64,000 nt of DNA, from assembly GCF_003955735.1 (NCBI RefSeq), contig NZ_CP034464.1, forward strand, positions 2,232,001-2,296,000, in the 5' to 3' direction. Both the position numbers and the translations under genes were made by a program. This DNA comes from Undibacterium parvum (lineage in GTDB: Bacteria > Pseudomonadota > Gammaproteobacteria > Burkholderiales > Burkholderiaceae_D). Shown one piece after another: positions 28,632 through 36,438 of this stretch (the stretch's first letter is position 1; the number at the start of each line of letters is the position of its first letter). The notes beneath the pieces were generated by a model, which had not been told where the DNA came from, did no database searches, and saw only the letters and a program-made list of their open reading frames with translations.

Positions 28632-28792
28632 AGGGAACTTCTAAAAACCAAGGAACCGTGATGATTGCGACTCACAAGGAAAAGCTTTGCCGCAGAGGCG
28701 CAGAGGACGCAGAGGGAAAAAAAGATTTTCTCTGCGTCCTCTGCGCCTCTGCGGCGAGAAAAGTTTTTGTTTTTAGGTTTTTAGAAGTTTTC
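28632..28792 (+). repeat. MITE-like element A, copy 1
   Basis: A ~160-bp non-coding element with terminal inverted repeats GGGAACTTCTAAAAACC (left) and the complementary GGTTTTTAGAAGTT (right). Its core is a large palindrome built from GCCGCAGAGGCGCAGAGG and its complement CTCTGCGCCTCTGCGGC. A second full copy in inverted orientation lies at 51703-51864 and one end alone at 35547-35561. Confidence 0.85.
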
Positions 28793-28799
28793 AAAACAC

Positions 28800-28867
28800 T
28801 ATGCGCAACATCCCATGCGCCTTTCAGGCCGATATCGGCTTGCGAGGTCCATGGATATTGCGCAATA
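28800..28867. repeat. REP-like palindromic element, diverged copy
   Basis: Arms TATGCGCAACATCCCATG and CCATGGATATTGCGCA form an imperfect inverted repeat around a short inner palindrome (GGCCGATATCGGC). It resembles the elements at 1555 and 32082 and lies directly beside the MITE-like element. Confidence 0.6.
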
Positions 28868-28928
28868 GTTTTTGCAATGATGGTTTTGGTAACTATTCAG
28901 TCTACTAGGAGCACGACGAAACAAACTA

Positions 28929-29016
28929 AGACCTCTCAACGCTGAGACGCCGAGGAAAAACGGGGAACTACATTGCCGTTCTCCGCGTCTCAGCATCTCT
29001 GCGGTGAGGTGTTTTG
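28929..29016. repeat. palindromic element rich in CTGCGT/CTCAGC motifs
   Basis: The left arm around CAACGCTGAGACGCCGAGG pairs with CTCCGCGTCTCAGC and CTGCGGTGAGGTG on the right, around a central CGGGGAAC...CCG. It has a similar style to the core of MITE-like element A but a different sequence. With the two neighbouring elements it fills the 550-bp gap between the glycosyltransferase and the metalloprotease, which holds no gene. Confidence 0.6.
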
Positions 29017-29059
29017 ACTTTCTTTATAGTCGGCGGAATAGTTACTGGTTTTGTATAAT

Positions 29060-31810
29060 TTAAAACGGCCACACTGGTGTCGCCACGCTCATGTCTATTT
29101 TCTTAACCGCAGAGACTTTATCTGGCGTCACTTTATACGCGTAAAACAAGGCTGGCTCTACCGCAAAAGCATAGCTGGCGACCTGCGCTGCGGCAGTCGT
29201 TGAGTAGCGTACGCCCCACAGGTCGAACGTTGGACGCTGGTCGCGCTGGGTGATCCAGGATAAGGCGATCAACATATTGTCGTTACCATCCACGCTAGGA
29301 CGAGTGGCGTATTGACTATAGCCGAGCTTGTCTTTATTGGCGGCCCAATCAGCCCGTGCAAACTGGCGCTGATGCAAGTACAGCAGCGTGACGATATCCC
29401 AGCCGCGCGCCTCGTCGTTGACTCTGGCATGCCAGTAATGTATCCACTGCATGTAGAAAGCCATGCGTTCGCCGTTCTGTGTGGCGTAGGCGTCCGAGCC
29501 CCAGATGCTCTGATAGCGGGCTTCCAGCGGATCGGCATTAGTGCGACCGGCATTGATCATATCGAAGGCAGAACGATAGCCTACATGATTGGCGACATAG
29601 GTATTCTTTTCATGCAGCACACGCCAGTTCATCCTTAGCGGGAACAGATTATTCGACACTTCACCGCTACGCCCTCCATAGATATTGAGTAAGCCTTGTT
29701 GCTGATTGTGGCCAAGCTCATGACTCTCGCCCCAACCGCGTGGATTCACGCCCCAATCCTGATCGTAGGGATTGCCCGAGCAACCATTACCGCATGCGGC
29801 AAAATCGTCGGAATTAATGTGCTGGGTGCTAGGGCCGCGGTGCATCACGGCATCGGTACAATTCCAGGCCAGACCGTTGCAAAAAGTTTGCACGGCGGCG
29901 GGTAGATCGAGACCTTTCAATGCATAACCAGCCATGCGGTAATCGCCTTCTATGAGCAGATCGCGTAGCTCATCGAGATAACGCACCATATCGTTACCAT
30001 AGTCTTTCTGTAGCACGTCCTTCATCTTGGCGACCTTGGTATGGATTTCGGCGCCCGGCATCTTGATTTCAGCCCAGTCAAATTGACCATTGTTGAGTGC
30101 GGCAATAAAGGCCGCCTTATCGCTACCAGCGCTAAGATCAAAGTAAGGATGTTGCGCTACACCGCGTATCCTTAGGGTTACGATCTGGCCGGCAGTAGCG
30201 CCGCTAAATTCTAGCTGCATGGTGCCGCCGTAAGGGCTGTTCACTTGTAAGGGGCTCGCTTTCGCCAGGCGCATTGCCGGGCTGGCCAGATAGCGTGGCC
30301 GGGTATAGGACGTCGCGCCCAGGTAACGGGTCGAGCTCACGCGTTGCGTGTTGAGGCGTAAGGCCACCGTGGCGCTACCGGCATCGATTAATTCTATCTG
30401 CAAGGTTTTACCAGGCACGGCAAAGCGGCCTATCGCGGTAAAGCCCTGATCGGCAGGTAGGCTGATGCTGATGGTTTCATCACTGGTGGAAACCGGCAAA
30501 GTGGCGGCGCTTTTACTCAGGAAAGAACTCAAATCAGTTTGCGCCACACCCAGTGGACGCACATAGGCCACCAGCGCATCGGCCACCAGCGCTTTCTGAA
30601 ACTCTACCGGCTTACTGGTTTTATCGACCGGATAAACGATTTGTTTGCGCTGCACATCGGCCCACAATGCCAGCAAGCGTAAGCTCGTGGTATTCGGAGT
30701 GGCGAACAGGTTGCGACCGCTGCGGGTGAAATTATCGATTTGCTGACGCAGCGACTCGATCGGTGTCATCAGGTCTTTTTGTAGATCGGGTACATTGTCG
30801 CAGTTAATCGAGCCAACATAGGTGGTACAGGCGCTCCAGCCGTAGTCAGTGCGCCAGCTATTGTTGGCGATACGATTAATCAAAGCACGGCTATCGGCAA
30901 ACTGATCAAGCTTGGCCAAATTGTCGGCTTCGCTGCGGCCGGCTGCCACTAAGTCATTGCTGAAATAATTGCCGGCATAGCCGCCCATTTGTAAACCCAT
31001 GCCACTCAATATCTGGCGACCGGATTCGCTGTCACCCCAGGTCTTGGTATGCAGATAAAGTACCGGCTTGCCAGCGCTAACCCAGGCGCGTACGCTCGCC
31101 TCGGCACTGGCATTGGCCAACATATCGCCTCCTAAAACCAGCAGTTTCGCGCCTTGATTGCAGTTGATATCGGCAAACAAGTCACAACCGAGGCTGGTGG
31201 CTGTCACTCCTATTTTGGTCAATCCGGCCAGACCATTGCTGGCGTTGATACCGGCCCAGGCAACTGGCAAGCTGGCTGGCAGCGCCAGAGTCGCGTCGCC
31301 CAGCACCAACCAGCTCAGCAAGCGTTTAAACGCAGGCGCATGGTTCAGATTATTGTTGTTACGAAATTGCTCGAGCACGTTGGCACCATAGCCTGCGCTA
31401 CGGCCATTGCTGGCAATGCTGATACTGGCCAGTGTCTGTCCTTTGTCGCCGATAATCCAGGGTGCCGACAACTCGGTATTGAGTGGTAATAAAAATTGAC
31501 TGTTTTGGGTAGGCGCGTATTCGCTACTGACTCCAGCGACCAGAGTGCTGATACGTTTGGCTTGCTGATCGGATAATTGCGCCACAAAATCGCGAGCGGC
31601 TATCGATATCGGTGCGGCATCCGTGATAGCACTGGCGTCTCCTGTGCGCAAGGCCAGGTCTAGCGAACTGTCCGGTGTCGTCACTACCGGCGGTGTGATG
31701 GTTCCAGTCCCAGACGTGGCAGGAGTGCTGCCTCCGCCGCCACCGCAGGCAGCAAGCGCACTCAATAGTGCGATAGAAAAAAATCTGAGGAGCTTGGGAT
31801 GTGGGCGCAT
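29060..31810 (-). CDS. ImpA-like M60-family metalloprotease lipoprotein
   Basis: A 916-residue secreted protease. A lipoprotein signal ends LLSALAACGGGGG, so the mature protein is lipid-anchored with a glycine-rich tether. The catalytic zinc motif HELGH (in GESHELGHNQQQG) lies near residue 695. The family layout is an N-terminal Rossmann-like region, a beta-sandwich and a gluzincin domain, which fits ImpA of Pseudomonas. ImpA cleaves O-glycosylated mucin-like host proteins. A role in degrading surface glycoproteins is an inference. Monocistronic; the poly-repeat region downstream may end transcription. Confidence 0.85.
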   Translation of the reverse strand: MRPHPKLLRFFSIALLSALAACGGGGGSTPATSGTGTITPPVVTTPDSSLDLALRTGDASAITDAAPISIAARDFVAQLSDQQAKRISTLVAGVSSEYAPTQNSQFLLPLNTELSAPWIIGDKGQTLASISIASNGRSAGYGANVLEQFRNNNNLNHAPAFKRLLSWLVLGDATLALPASLPVAWAGINASNGLAGLTKIGVTATSLGCDLFADINCNQGAKLLVLGGDMLANASAEASVRAWVSAGKPVLYLHTKTWGDSESGRQILSGMGLQMGGYAGNYFSNDLVAAGRSEADNLAKLDQFADSRALINRIANNSWRTDYGWSACTTYVGSINCDNVPDLQKDLMTPIESLRQQIDNFTRSGRNLFATPNTTSLRLLALWADVQRKQIVYPVDKTSKPVEFQKALVADALVAYVRPLGVAQTDLSSFLSKSAATLPVSTSDETISISLPADQGFTAIGRFAVPGKTLQIELIDAGSATVALRLNTQRVSSTRYLGATSYTRPRYLASPAMRLAKASPLQVNSPYGGTMQLEFSGATAGQIVTLRIRGVAQHPYFDLSAGSDKAAFIAALNNGQFDWAEIKMPGAEIHTKVAKMKDVLQKDYGNDMVRYLDELRDLLIEGDYRMAGYALKGLDLPAAVQTFCNGLAWNCTDAVMHRGPSTQHINSDDFAACGNGCSGNPYDQDWGVNPRGWGESHELGHNQQQGLLNIYGGRSGEVSNNLFPLRMNWRVLHEKNTYVANHVGYRSAFDMINAGRTNADPLEARYQSIWGSDAYATQNGERMAFYMQWIHYWHARVNDEARGWDIVTLLYLHQRQFARADWAANKDKLGYSQYATRPSVDGNDNMLIALSWITQRDQRPTFDLWGVRYSTTAAAQVASYAFAVEPALFYAYKVTPDKVSAVKKIDMSVATPVWPF

Positions 31811-32081
31811 GAGGAGTAGTTAATTTATAGGTGAAATTTTGTCACTGGAAAAACACGGTATTTTCTTGTTGCACAAAAATCCTGGCAAATGTAGCACGGC
31901 ACAATTGGATAAAGAGATTTTCGATTCCGACTAAGAGGCGCAGCGAATAGTGCCCATTGTGTTGATTTTGGGCAATTGAAGATTTTAGCCTAAGCCGATT
32001 TGGCAAAAAATCGAAAGAGTGTAAGGAGATGTAAAAGCCCGCTAGCGAAGCCTAAGCTTTAGTGCGGATGGCTGGACGCAC
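31811..32081. other. intergenic region without a recognised gene
   Basis: About 270 bp between the metalloprotease start and the palindromic repeat. It must carry the metalloprotease promoter on the minus strand; I see no gene or clear site. Confidence 0.4.
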
Positions 32082-32141
32082 GCGCATATTCTATGCGGGC
32101 TGCAGGCCGAAATAGGCTGGCAAGCCGCATGGAATATGCGC
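32082..32141. repeat. REP-like palindromic element, copy 2
   Basis: GCGCATATTCTATGCGG at 32082-32098 pairs with CCGCATGGAATATGCGC at 32125-32141, with a single mismatch. The element closely matches the copy at 1555-1613, including a GCAG/GGCTGG core. Confidence 0.8.
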
Positions 32142-32229
32142 CTTGCCAGCTATTGGTAGTTCAATGAGTAGCGCCAGTGGGGGATCAGGCGAGAGTTTTT
32201 ATTAAAGTATCAATGTTCCTTAAAAACCA

Positions 32230-32688
32230 CTAATGGATCGGTAAGCTGGTGGTGTTTTTAACTTCTTCCATCACCGCATAGGTATGGGTTTCGCGTACCC
32301 CATTGAGTTGTAGTAACGATTTACCCAAAAACTGGCGATAGGCATTCATGTCCTTGACTCTGGCCTTGACCAGATAATCGAAGCCACCGGCCACCATATG
32401 GCATTCCAATACTTCCGGTACCGCCTTCACACCGCGTTTGAAGGATTCGAATACATCGGGCGTGGTGCGGTCTAGTACCACCTCGATAAACACTAGCAAG
32501 GCCACGTCTAGCATGTGCGGATTGAGTTGCGCGGTGTACGAGAGGATGTAACCGGCCTCTTGTAATTTGCGGACCCGCTCCAGACAGGCGGCGGGCGACA
32601 GGCGGACCCGCGCCGCCAATTCCACGTTACTCATGCGGCCGTCGATTTGTAATTCGGCCAAAATTCTTTTACTGATTTTGTCTAGCAT
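32230..32688 (-). CDS. lrp: Lrp/AsnC-family transcriptional regulator
   Basis: A 152-residue regulator. The winged HTH is LDKISKRILAELQIDGRMSN through LSPAACLERVRKLQEAGYI. The RAM/AsnC ligand-sensing domain follows, with VPEVLECHMVAGGFDYLVKA. The start at 32688 is chosen because AAGGA lies 7 nt upstream and it gives the standard Lrp N-terminus; the open frame continues 43 codons further without homology. Lrp proteins form octamers that bend DNA and sense amino acids. The close fit to Lrp supports the symbol, but a specialised paralogue such as a catabolic AsnC-type regulator is possible. Confidence 0.8.
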   Translation of the reverse strand: MLDKISKRILAELQIDGRMSNVELAARVRLSPAACLERVRKLQEAGYILSYTAQLNPHMLDVALLVFIEVVLDRTTPDVFESFKRGVKAVPEVLECHMVAGGFDYLVKARVKDMNAYRQFLGKSLLQLNGVRETHTYAVMEEVKNTTSLPIH

Positions 32689-32827
32689 AAGAAATTCCTT
32701 AAGGGGTGAACGTACGCACGCCAGCTCTGGGTATAGGCTGCGTGACGCCTTATTCAAAAAAATGAGGAATCGAAGATGAATGTTTTGCCGGATGGGGCTT
32801 ACATGCATGCACATCAAACCGGAATCT

Positions 32828-32932
32828 TTAGGGCTTACGCAAAACCGCCCCAGCGTCCTTGTATCCGCCTTGCCGTACTAATGTAAGTCTTCGGCGGCAC
32901 GCCTAGCTGGGACAATTTTGCGTAAGTCCTAA
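32828..32932 (-). repeat. MITE-like element B, copy 1
   Basis: A 105-bp element with terminal inverted repeats TTAGGGCTTACGCAAAA and TTTTGCGTAAGTCCTAA. The inverted second copy is at 57408-57513 with about 85% identity. Non-coding. It lies in the 515-bp gap between the Lrp and TonB-like genes, which otherwise holds only the terminator at 33113-33151. Confidence 0.85.
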
Positions 32933-33112
32933 TTTTGTTTAACTAAGTATGAGTAACGCAATTTGCGTGCCAAGCATTTTGGGTATGGAGGAAGAGAAAC
33001 GCCGCTAATTCCCACGTCTACCAGCTTCTGCCAGCGCCAAAATGAGGCGCAGTGCTCAGAAACGCACTAAGAATTGGCGTCGCTGCGGGCGCCTGCTAGC
33101 GCGCAGCGACCA

Positions 33113-33151
33113 GACAAAAAAAATAGCAGCGCCAAGACTGCGCTGCTATTT
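33113..33151 (-). terminator. rho-independent terminator of the TonB-like gene
   Basis: A perfect 11-bp stem, AAATAGCAGCG at 33121-33131 with its complement at 33141-33151. On the minus strand it is followed by a run of eight T. It lies 52 bp past the TonB-like stop. Confidence 0.9.
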
Positions 33152-33203
33152 GATGGCTATTTGGTGCTTAGTTAAAGCGCGATATTGCTAACGCGTGCCT
33201 GGC

Positions 33204-33962
33204 CTAATTCTCACGATTGAAGGCGAACTCTAGCAGCTTGGTCTGAGGGCTGGAGATTGGTGCATATTTCCATTGCAGGGCGGCGCTGATGACTTCCTGA
33301 TCGAAATGTTTGGCTGGTTTGGCTTTTAAAATTTCGACTTGAGTCACCTTGCCATCGGTGCTGATATGGATGCGCGCGCTGACTATGCCCTCGGTGACAT
33401 TGGCACGTATCGCGTTTCTAGGAAAACCAGGTTGCACGCTAGAGAGCAGTTTGAGCGGGGTCACCTCGGCTACTGCAGGCGTTGGGGCTGGTGTCGCGGC
33501 CACTACCACAGGGGCAACTGGCGCAGCTTTGGGGGGCGCTGACACCACCGCCGAGGCGGCAACTTCTGGCGCCTTCGCGACCAGCACGGGGGCCGCCGCA
33601 AGCGGCTTAGCATTGCTAGCTGATTTACTGTCTTTGGCTTTGGCTTCCAAGGCGAGTTTGGCCTCGAGTGCCAGTTTGGCGTCTTTCGCCTCTTTCGCCA
33701 GTTTTTCTTCTTTGGCGATATCTGCCGCTGTTTTGGTTGAGAATTGATCCAGGTATTGGCCTACATCTTTGTTCTTATCGACTTGACGGACTGCGGCCTT
33801 GACTAAGCCTGTGGGCTTGTCGCTGATGGCGACGGCTGGGGCTTCGGTGTTCACTTCTGGTTCTGGTGTTTTCTGGCAGGCGCTCAGCAGCGTCGCAGAA
33901 CAAATGACCGTGGATAGCAGTACAGAAAATCTTCTCATATCGTTTTGATGCGCCTGACACAT
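33204..33962 (-). CDS. TonB C-terminal domain lipoprotein
   Basis: A protein of about 252 residues. Instead of the usual uncleaved membrane anchor it has a lipoprotein signal (LLSTVICSATLLSACQK). A long Ala/Lys/Pro spacer follows (LALEAKLALEAKAKD, then APVAPVVVAATPAPTPA). The TonB C-terminal domain ends the protein: VQPGFPRNAIRANVTEGIVSA, the KVTQVEIL strand and ALQWKYAP. The start at 33962 has GGGAAC 8 nt upstream; the ATG at 33938 is an alternative. No ExbB/ExbD genes are nearby. A lipid-anchored TonB-C protein cannot transmit force in the classical way, so it may be structural or a periplasmic partner. Confidence 0.75.
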   Translation of the reverse strand: MCQAHQNDMRRFSVLLSTVICSATLLSACQKTPEPEVNTEAPAVAISDKPTGLVKAAVRQVDKNKDVGQYLDQFSTKTAADIAKEEKLAKEAKDAKLALEAKLALEAKAKDSKSASNAKPLAAAPVLVAKAPEVAASAVVSAPPKAAPVAPVVVAATPAPTPAVAEVTPLKLLSSVQPGFPRNAIRANVTEGIVSARIHISTDGKVTQVEILKAKPAKHFDQEVISAALQWKYAPISSPQTKLLEFAFNREN

Positions 33963-34329
33963 ATCGTTCCCAGTTAAAAAAACAATTTCAATGACACTCA
34001 ATTCACCAGCAAAGCTTGCGTTGGCATGGTGCATCAAATCTTTACTGCTTGCAAGTATTAATACTTAGATTTTTACCTAATACAACGGCATTATTTGCTG
34101 CCCTGCTGAGCTGCGCTGATGCCGCCAAAAAGTCGCCCGCAGTTAAATTCTTAATAGCAATAATTGTGCCTGCTATTGTGCCTGTTTAGTCGCACTAAAA
34201 ACTGGCATTGCGAGCAAATCGCAGTTTGCTCTTAGCCTCGCTGCTGCTCGCTTCTGGTTCGGCCAAAGGCCTTACGCAAGAGCACTGCGAACAGTTAGAA
34301 TGTGATTTTTCTGCCTTGAGTTTTTCACC

Positions 34330-35520
34330 ATGACAGCGCCCAGTAGCCACGACTTTAGTGTGATCCGACCTGCCATGCAAAGCTATGTCGATAGACAAAT
34401 CCTGGCCGGTGTCTCGTCGGCCATCTTGCATGGCCAAGAGCTGCTGTATCAGGATAGTGTCGGTTATGCCGATATCGAAAACCAGATTGCCTTAGGCCCC
34501 GAGCATTTGTTTCGGGTGTTCTCGAATACCAAGTTGATCACCTCTATCGCCGTGTTATTGCTGATGGATCAGGGCAAATTGGGTTTGGACGATGCGGTAG
34601 CGATCTATCTGCCGCAACTCGCTAAGCGCCAGGTACTGCGTCCCGGCACCACGGATATTCATGACACCGAGCCGGCTAAAAGCGCGATCACGATACGCCA
34701 CTTACTGACGCATACTTCGGGGCTCAGTTATGGCTGGCTAGATCATGGCTCGACCATTTATAAAGCCTATGTAGAACACAATGTGTTTAACGCGTTTACG
34801 CCTTTATCGCATCTGCTCGATTTGCTGGAAGATTTGCCGCTAGCGTTTCAGCCGGGCAGTTCCTGGGAATATTCTATCGCCAGCGACGTGCTGGCGCATC
34901 TGGTTGAAGTGATTAGTGGCGAGAGTTTTGATCTGTTTATCCGCCGCCATATCTTTGCGCCGCTCGCCATGCATGGCACCGGCTTCGTGGTGCCCGAATC
35001 TGAGCGCCAGCGTCTGACCGCCTATTACTCGGGCAGCGACCCGACTAACCGGCTCAAGCGCGGTCTGAAGCGGCGCGACGATGCGCCCTATCCCGGAGCC
35101 TATCTGACGCCGGTGCCGCGCCTGTCCGGTGGCGGTGGCTTAGTCTCTAGCTTGCCCGATATGCTGGCGCTGCTGCGCTGCCTGATGCCCGGTGGCAGAG
35201 CGCTGCTGAAACCCGCGACGATCGCCATGATGATGCAAAATCAGCTGCCCGCTGGCATGGGCATCTCCTTCCCTAGCGTTGGCTATTTGCCGAACAAGGG
35301 CTTTGGTTTCGGGGGCGCGGTGATTTTACAACCGGGCTTAGCAGATCCAGCGGGGTCGGCCGGCGAGTTTGAGTGGGGTGGGATCGCTGGCACGCATTGG
35401 TGGATTTCACCGCGCCACAATATCGCCGGCGTGTTGATGGCGCAGCGCCAGATGAGTTTCTGGCACCCGTTTTCTTTCGAATTTAAAAAGCTGGCGTATC
35501 AGTGCATGGGCCTAGGCTAA
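34330..35520 (+). CDS. serine hydrolase of the beta-lactamase / penicillin-binding fold
   Basis: A 396-residue enzyme of the class C beta-lactamase-like (DUF302/esterase EstB) group. The SxxK nucleophile motif is SNTK in FRVFSNTKLITSIAVLLLMD. The YxN-like motif is YSI in WEYSIASDVLAHLVE, and a C-terminal HWW replaces the KTG box. These features suggest an esterase or D-amino-acid hydrolase rather than a true beta-lactamase. No signal peptide is visible, so it is probably cytoplasmic. Monocistronic; a copy of the MITE end abuts its stop codon. Confidence 0.85.
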   Translation: MTAPSSHDFSVIRPAMQSYVDRQILAGVSSAILHGQELLYQDSVGYADIENQIALGPEHLFRVFSNTKLITSIAVLLLMDQGKLGLDDAVAIYLPQLAKRQVLRPGTTDIHDTEPAKSAITIRHLLTHTSGLSYGWLDHGSTIYKAYVEHNVFNAFTPLSHLLDLLEDLPLAFQPGSSWEYSIASDVLAHLVEVISGESFDLFIRRHIFAPLAMHGTGFVVPESERQRLTAYYSGSDPTNRLKRGLKRRDDAPYPGAYLTPVPRLSGGGGLVSSLPDMLALLRCLMPGGRALLKPATIAMMMQNQLPAGMGISFPSVGYLPNKGFGFGGAVILQPGLADPAGSAGEFEWGGIAGTHWWISPRHNIAGVLMAQRQMSFWHPFSFEFKKLAYQCMGLG

Positions 35521-35521
35521 A

Positions 35522-35561
35522 CAGCACACCGAGGCAAATCCCAAAAGGGAACTTCTAAAAA
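35522..35561 (+). repeat. solo end of MITE-like element A and left boundary of the accessory island
   Basis: The sequence CAGCACACCGA...CCAAAAGGGAACTTCTAAAAA here is repeated in the same orientation at 51679-51717. There it runs into a complete MITE-like element. The interior and right end are missing at this site. The pair forms a ~40-bp direct repeat around the island. Confidence 0.7.
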
Positions 35562-35767
35562 ATGGATTGGTCCCCTTTCTGGCCCGGCACTTGCGACAGG
35601 GGTGGGCGCTGGTTGTTTTGTTCAGCCTTGCGGTGGGTGCAGACATCATCACAGCCGACATTCACATCAAAGAGCAGCCGCTTTGAAATTCTCGGTACGA
35701 CGCTCAATGGAAACCTGTTGTTAAAAAGAGCACATATGCACGATCTGGAAGTTGCGGAGACCCGTTC
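35562..35767 (+). other. gene debris at the left edge of the island
   Basis: About 200 bp with a short open frame reading RHLRQGWALVVLFSLAVG then ADIITADIHIKEQPL and a stop, which looks like the hydrophobic C-terminal end of a truncated membrane protein. I do not recognise the family. No complete gene is present. Confidence 0.3.
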
Positions 35768-36383
35768 ATGAACTCATTAATGAAATTACTTGAGCGGCGC
35801 ACACTCTCGCTCAAACTTGTCTTCGGCTACGCCACCTTACTGACCTTGCTGCTGGTGACGGGAATCTACAACCTCGCCGTTCAACGCCAGCTTATCGATG
35901 GTTTCGACAAGTTGTATTCCGACGACCTGCTCGGCGTATCCGCGGCCAAAGATGCCCAGATCAATTACCTGGTGATGGGGCGTGAACTCCGACAGGCGGT
36001 ATTGGCCCAAGACCCTGCGGTGCGCGCTTCTGCGATGCAAGAGGTCGCCAAAGCGGAGGCTGCCGTGCAGAAAGAGTTGGAAACACTCAGGCCCACAGTT
36101 TTCCGGGAAGAAAACAAGAGAAATCTTGCCCGCTTCGAGGCGGATTACGCGGCCTACCGGGTCAATGTGGAAAAAGTTGTAACCATGCTGGCACACTTCG
36201 CTTCAGCAATTGACCCGACTGCTACATGACGGTGATGTAGAGGCAGCGGATGCACTGGATACCTTACTGGATTTGGCCCAAGGGACACCACTGGCAACGA
36301 AACTAGAAAGAGTGGCTGCCGCGGTGGCCGATTGTGATTTTGATGCCGCACTGGCGGCCCTGCAGCAGGAGAGACTTGCATGA
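35768..36383 (+). pseudogene. remnant of a hybrid sensor kinase: 4-helix-bundle input domain joined to a kinase tail
   Basis: The first 462 bp encode an MCP-type four-helix-bundle sensor: a signal anchor (LSLKLVFGYATLLTLLLVTG), then YSDDLLGVSAAKDAQINYLV and coiled helices to ~residue 140. Frame is then lost. In another frame the sequence reads LLHDGDVEAADALDTLLDLA to FDAALAALQQERLA and a TGA at 36381. This is the type of C-terminus found on hybrid kinases or Hpt-like tails. HAMP, HisKA, HATPase and receiver domains are absent, so a large internal deletion has joined the two ends. Confidence 0.7.
36367..36373 (+). promoter_or_regulatory. ribosome binding site pointing to the ancestral start of the two-receiver kinase
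   Basis: AGGAGAG, 6 nt before ATG 36380. That ATG overlaps the TGA of the upstream kinase tail, so it is very likely the original start of the next gene. It is now separated from the gene by a frameshift. Confidence 0.65.
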
Positions 36384-36438
36384 GCATTGCCATCTATAAC
36401 CAACCCCATGTCCCAATCTGGACAAGGAACTCGTTTTC

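Noticed and set aside
28632..29016. CRISPR-like array from repeated CAGAGG motifs
   Set aside because: The repeats are palindromic halves without regular spacing or unique spacers, and no cas genes are present.
34330..35520. Antibiotic-resistance beta-lactamase
   Set aside because: SxxK is present but there is no KTG box and no signal peptide; the esterase-like subgroup fits better.
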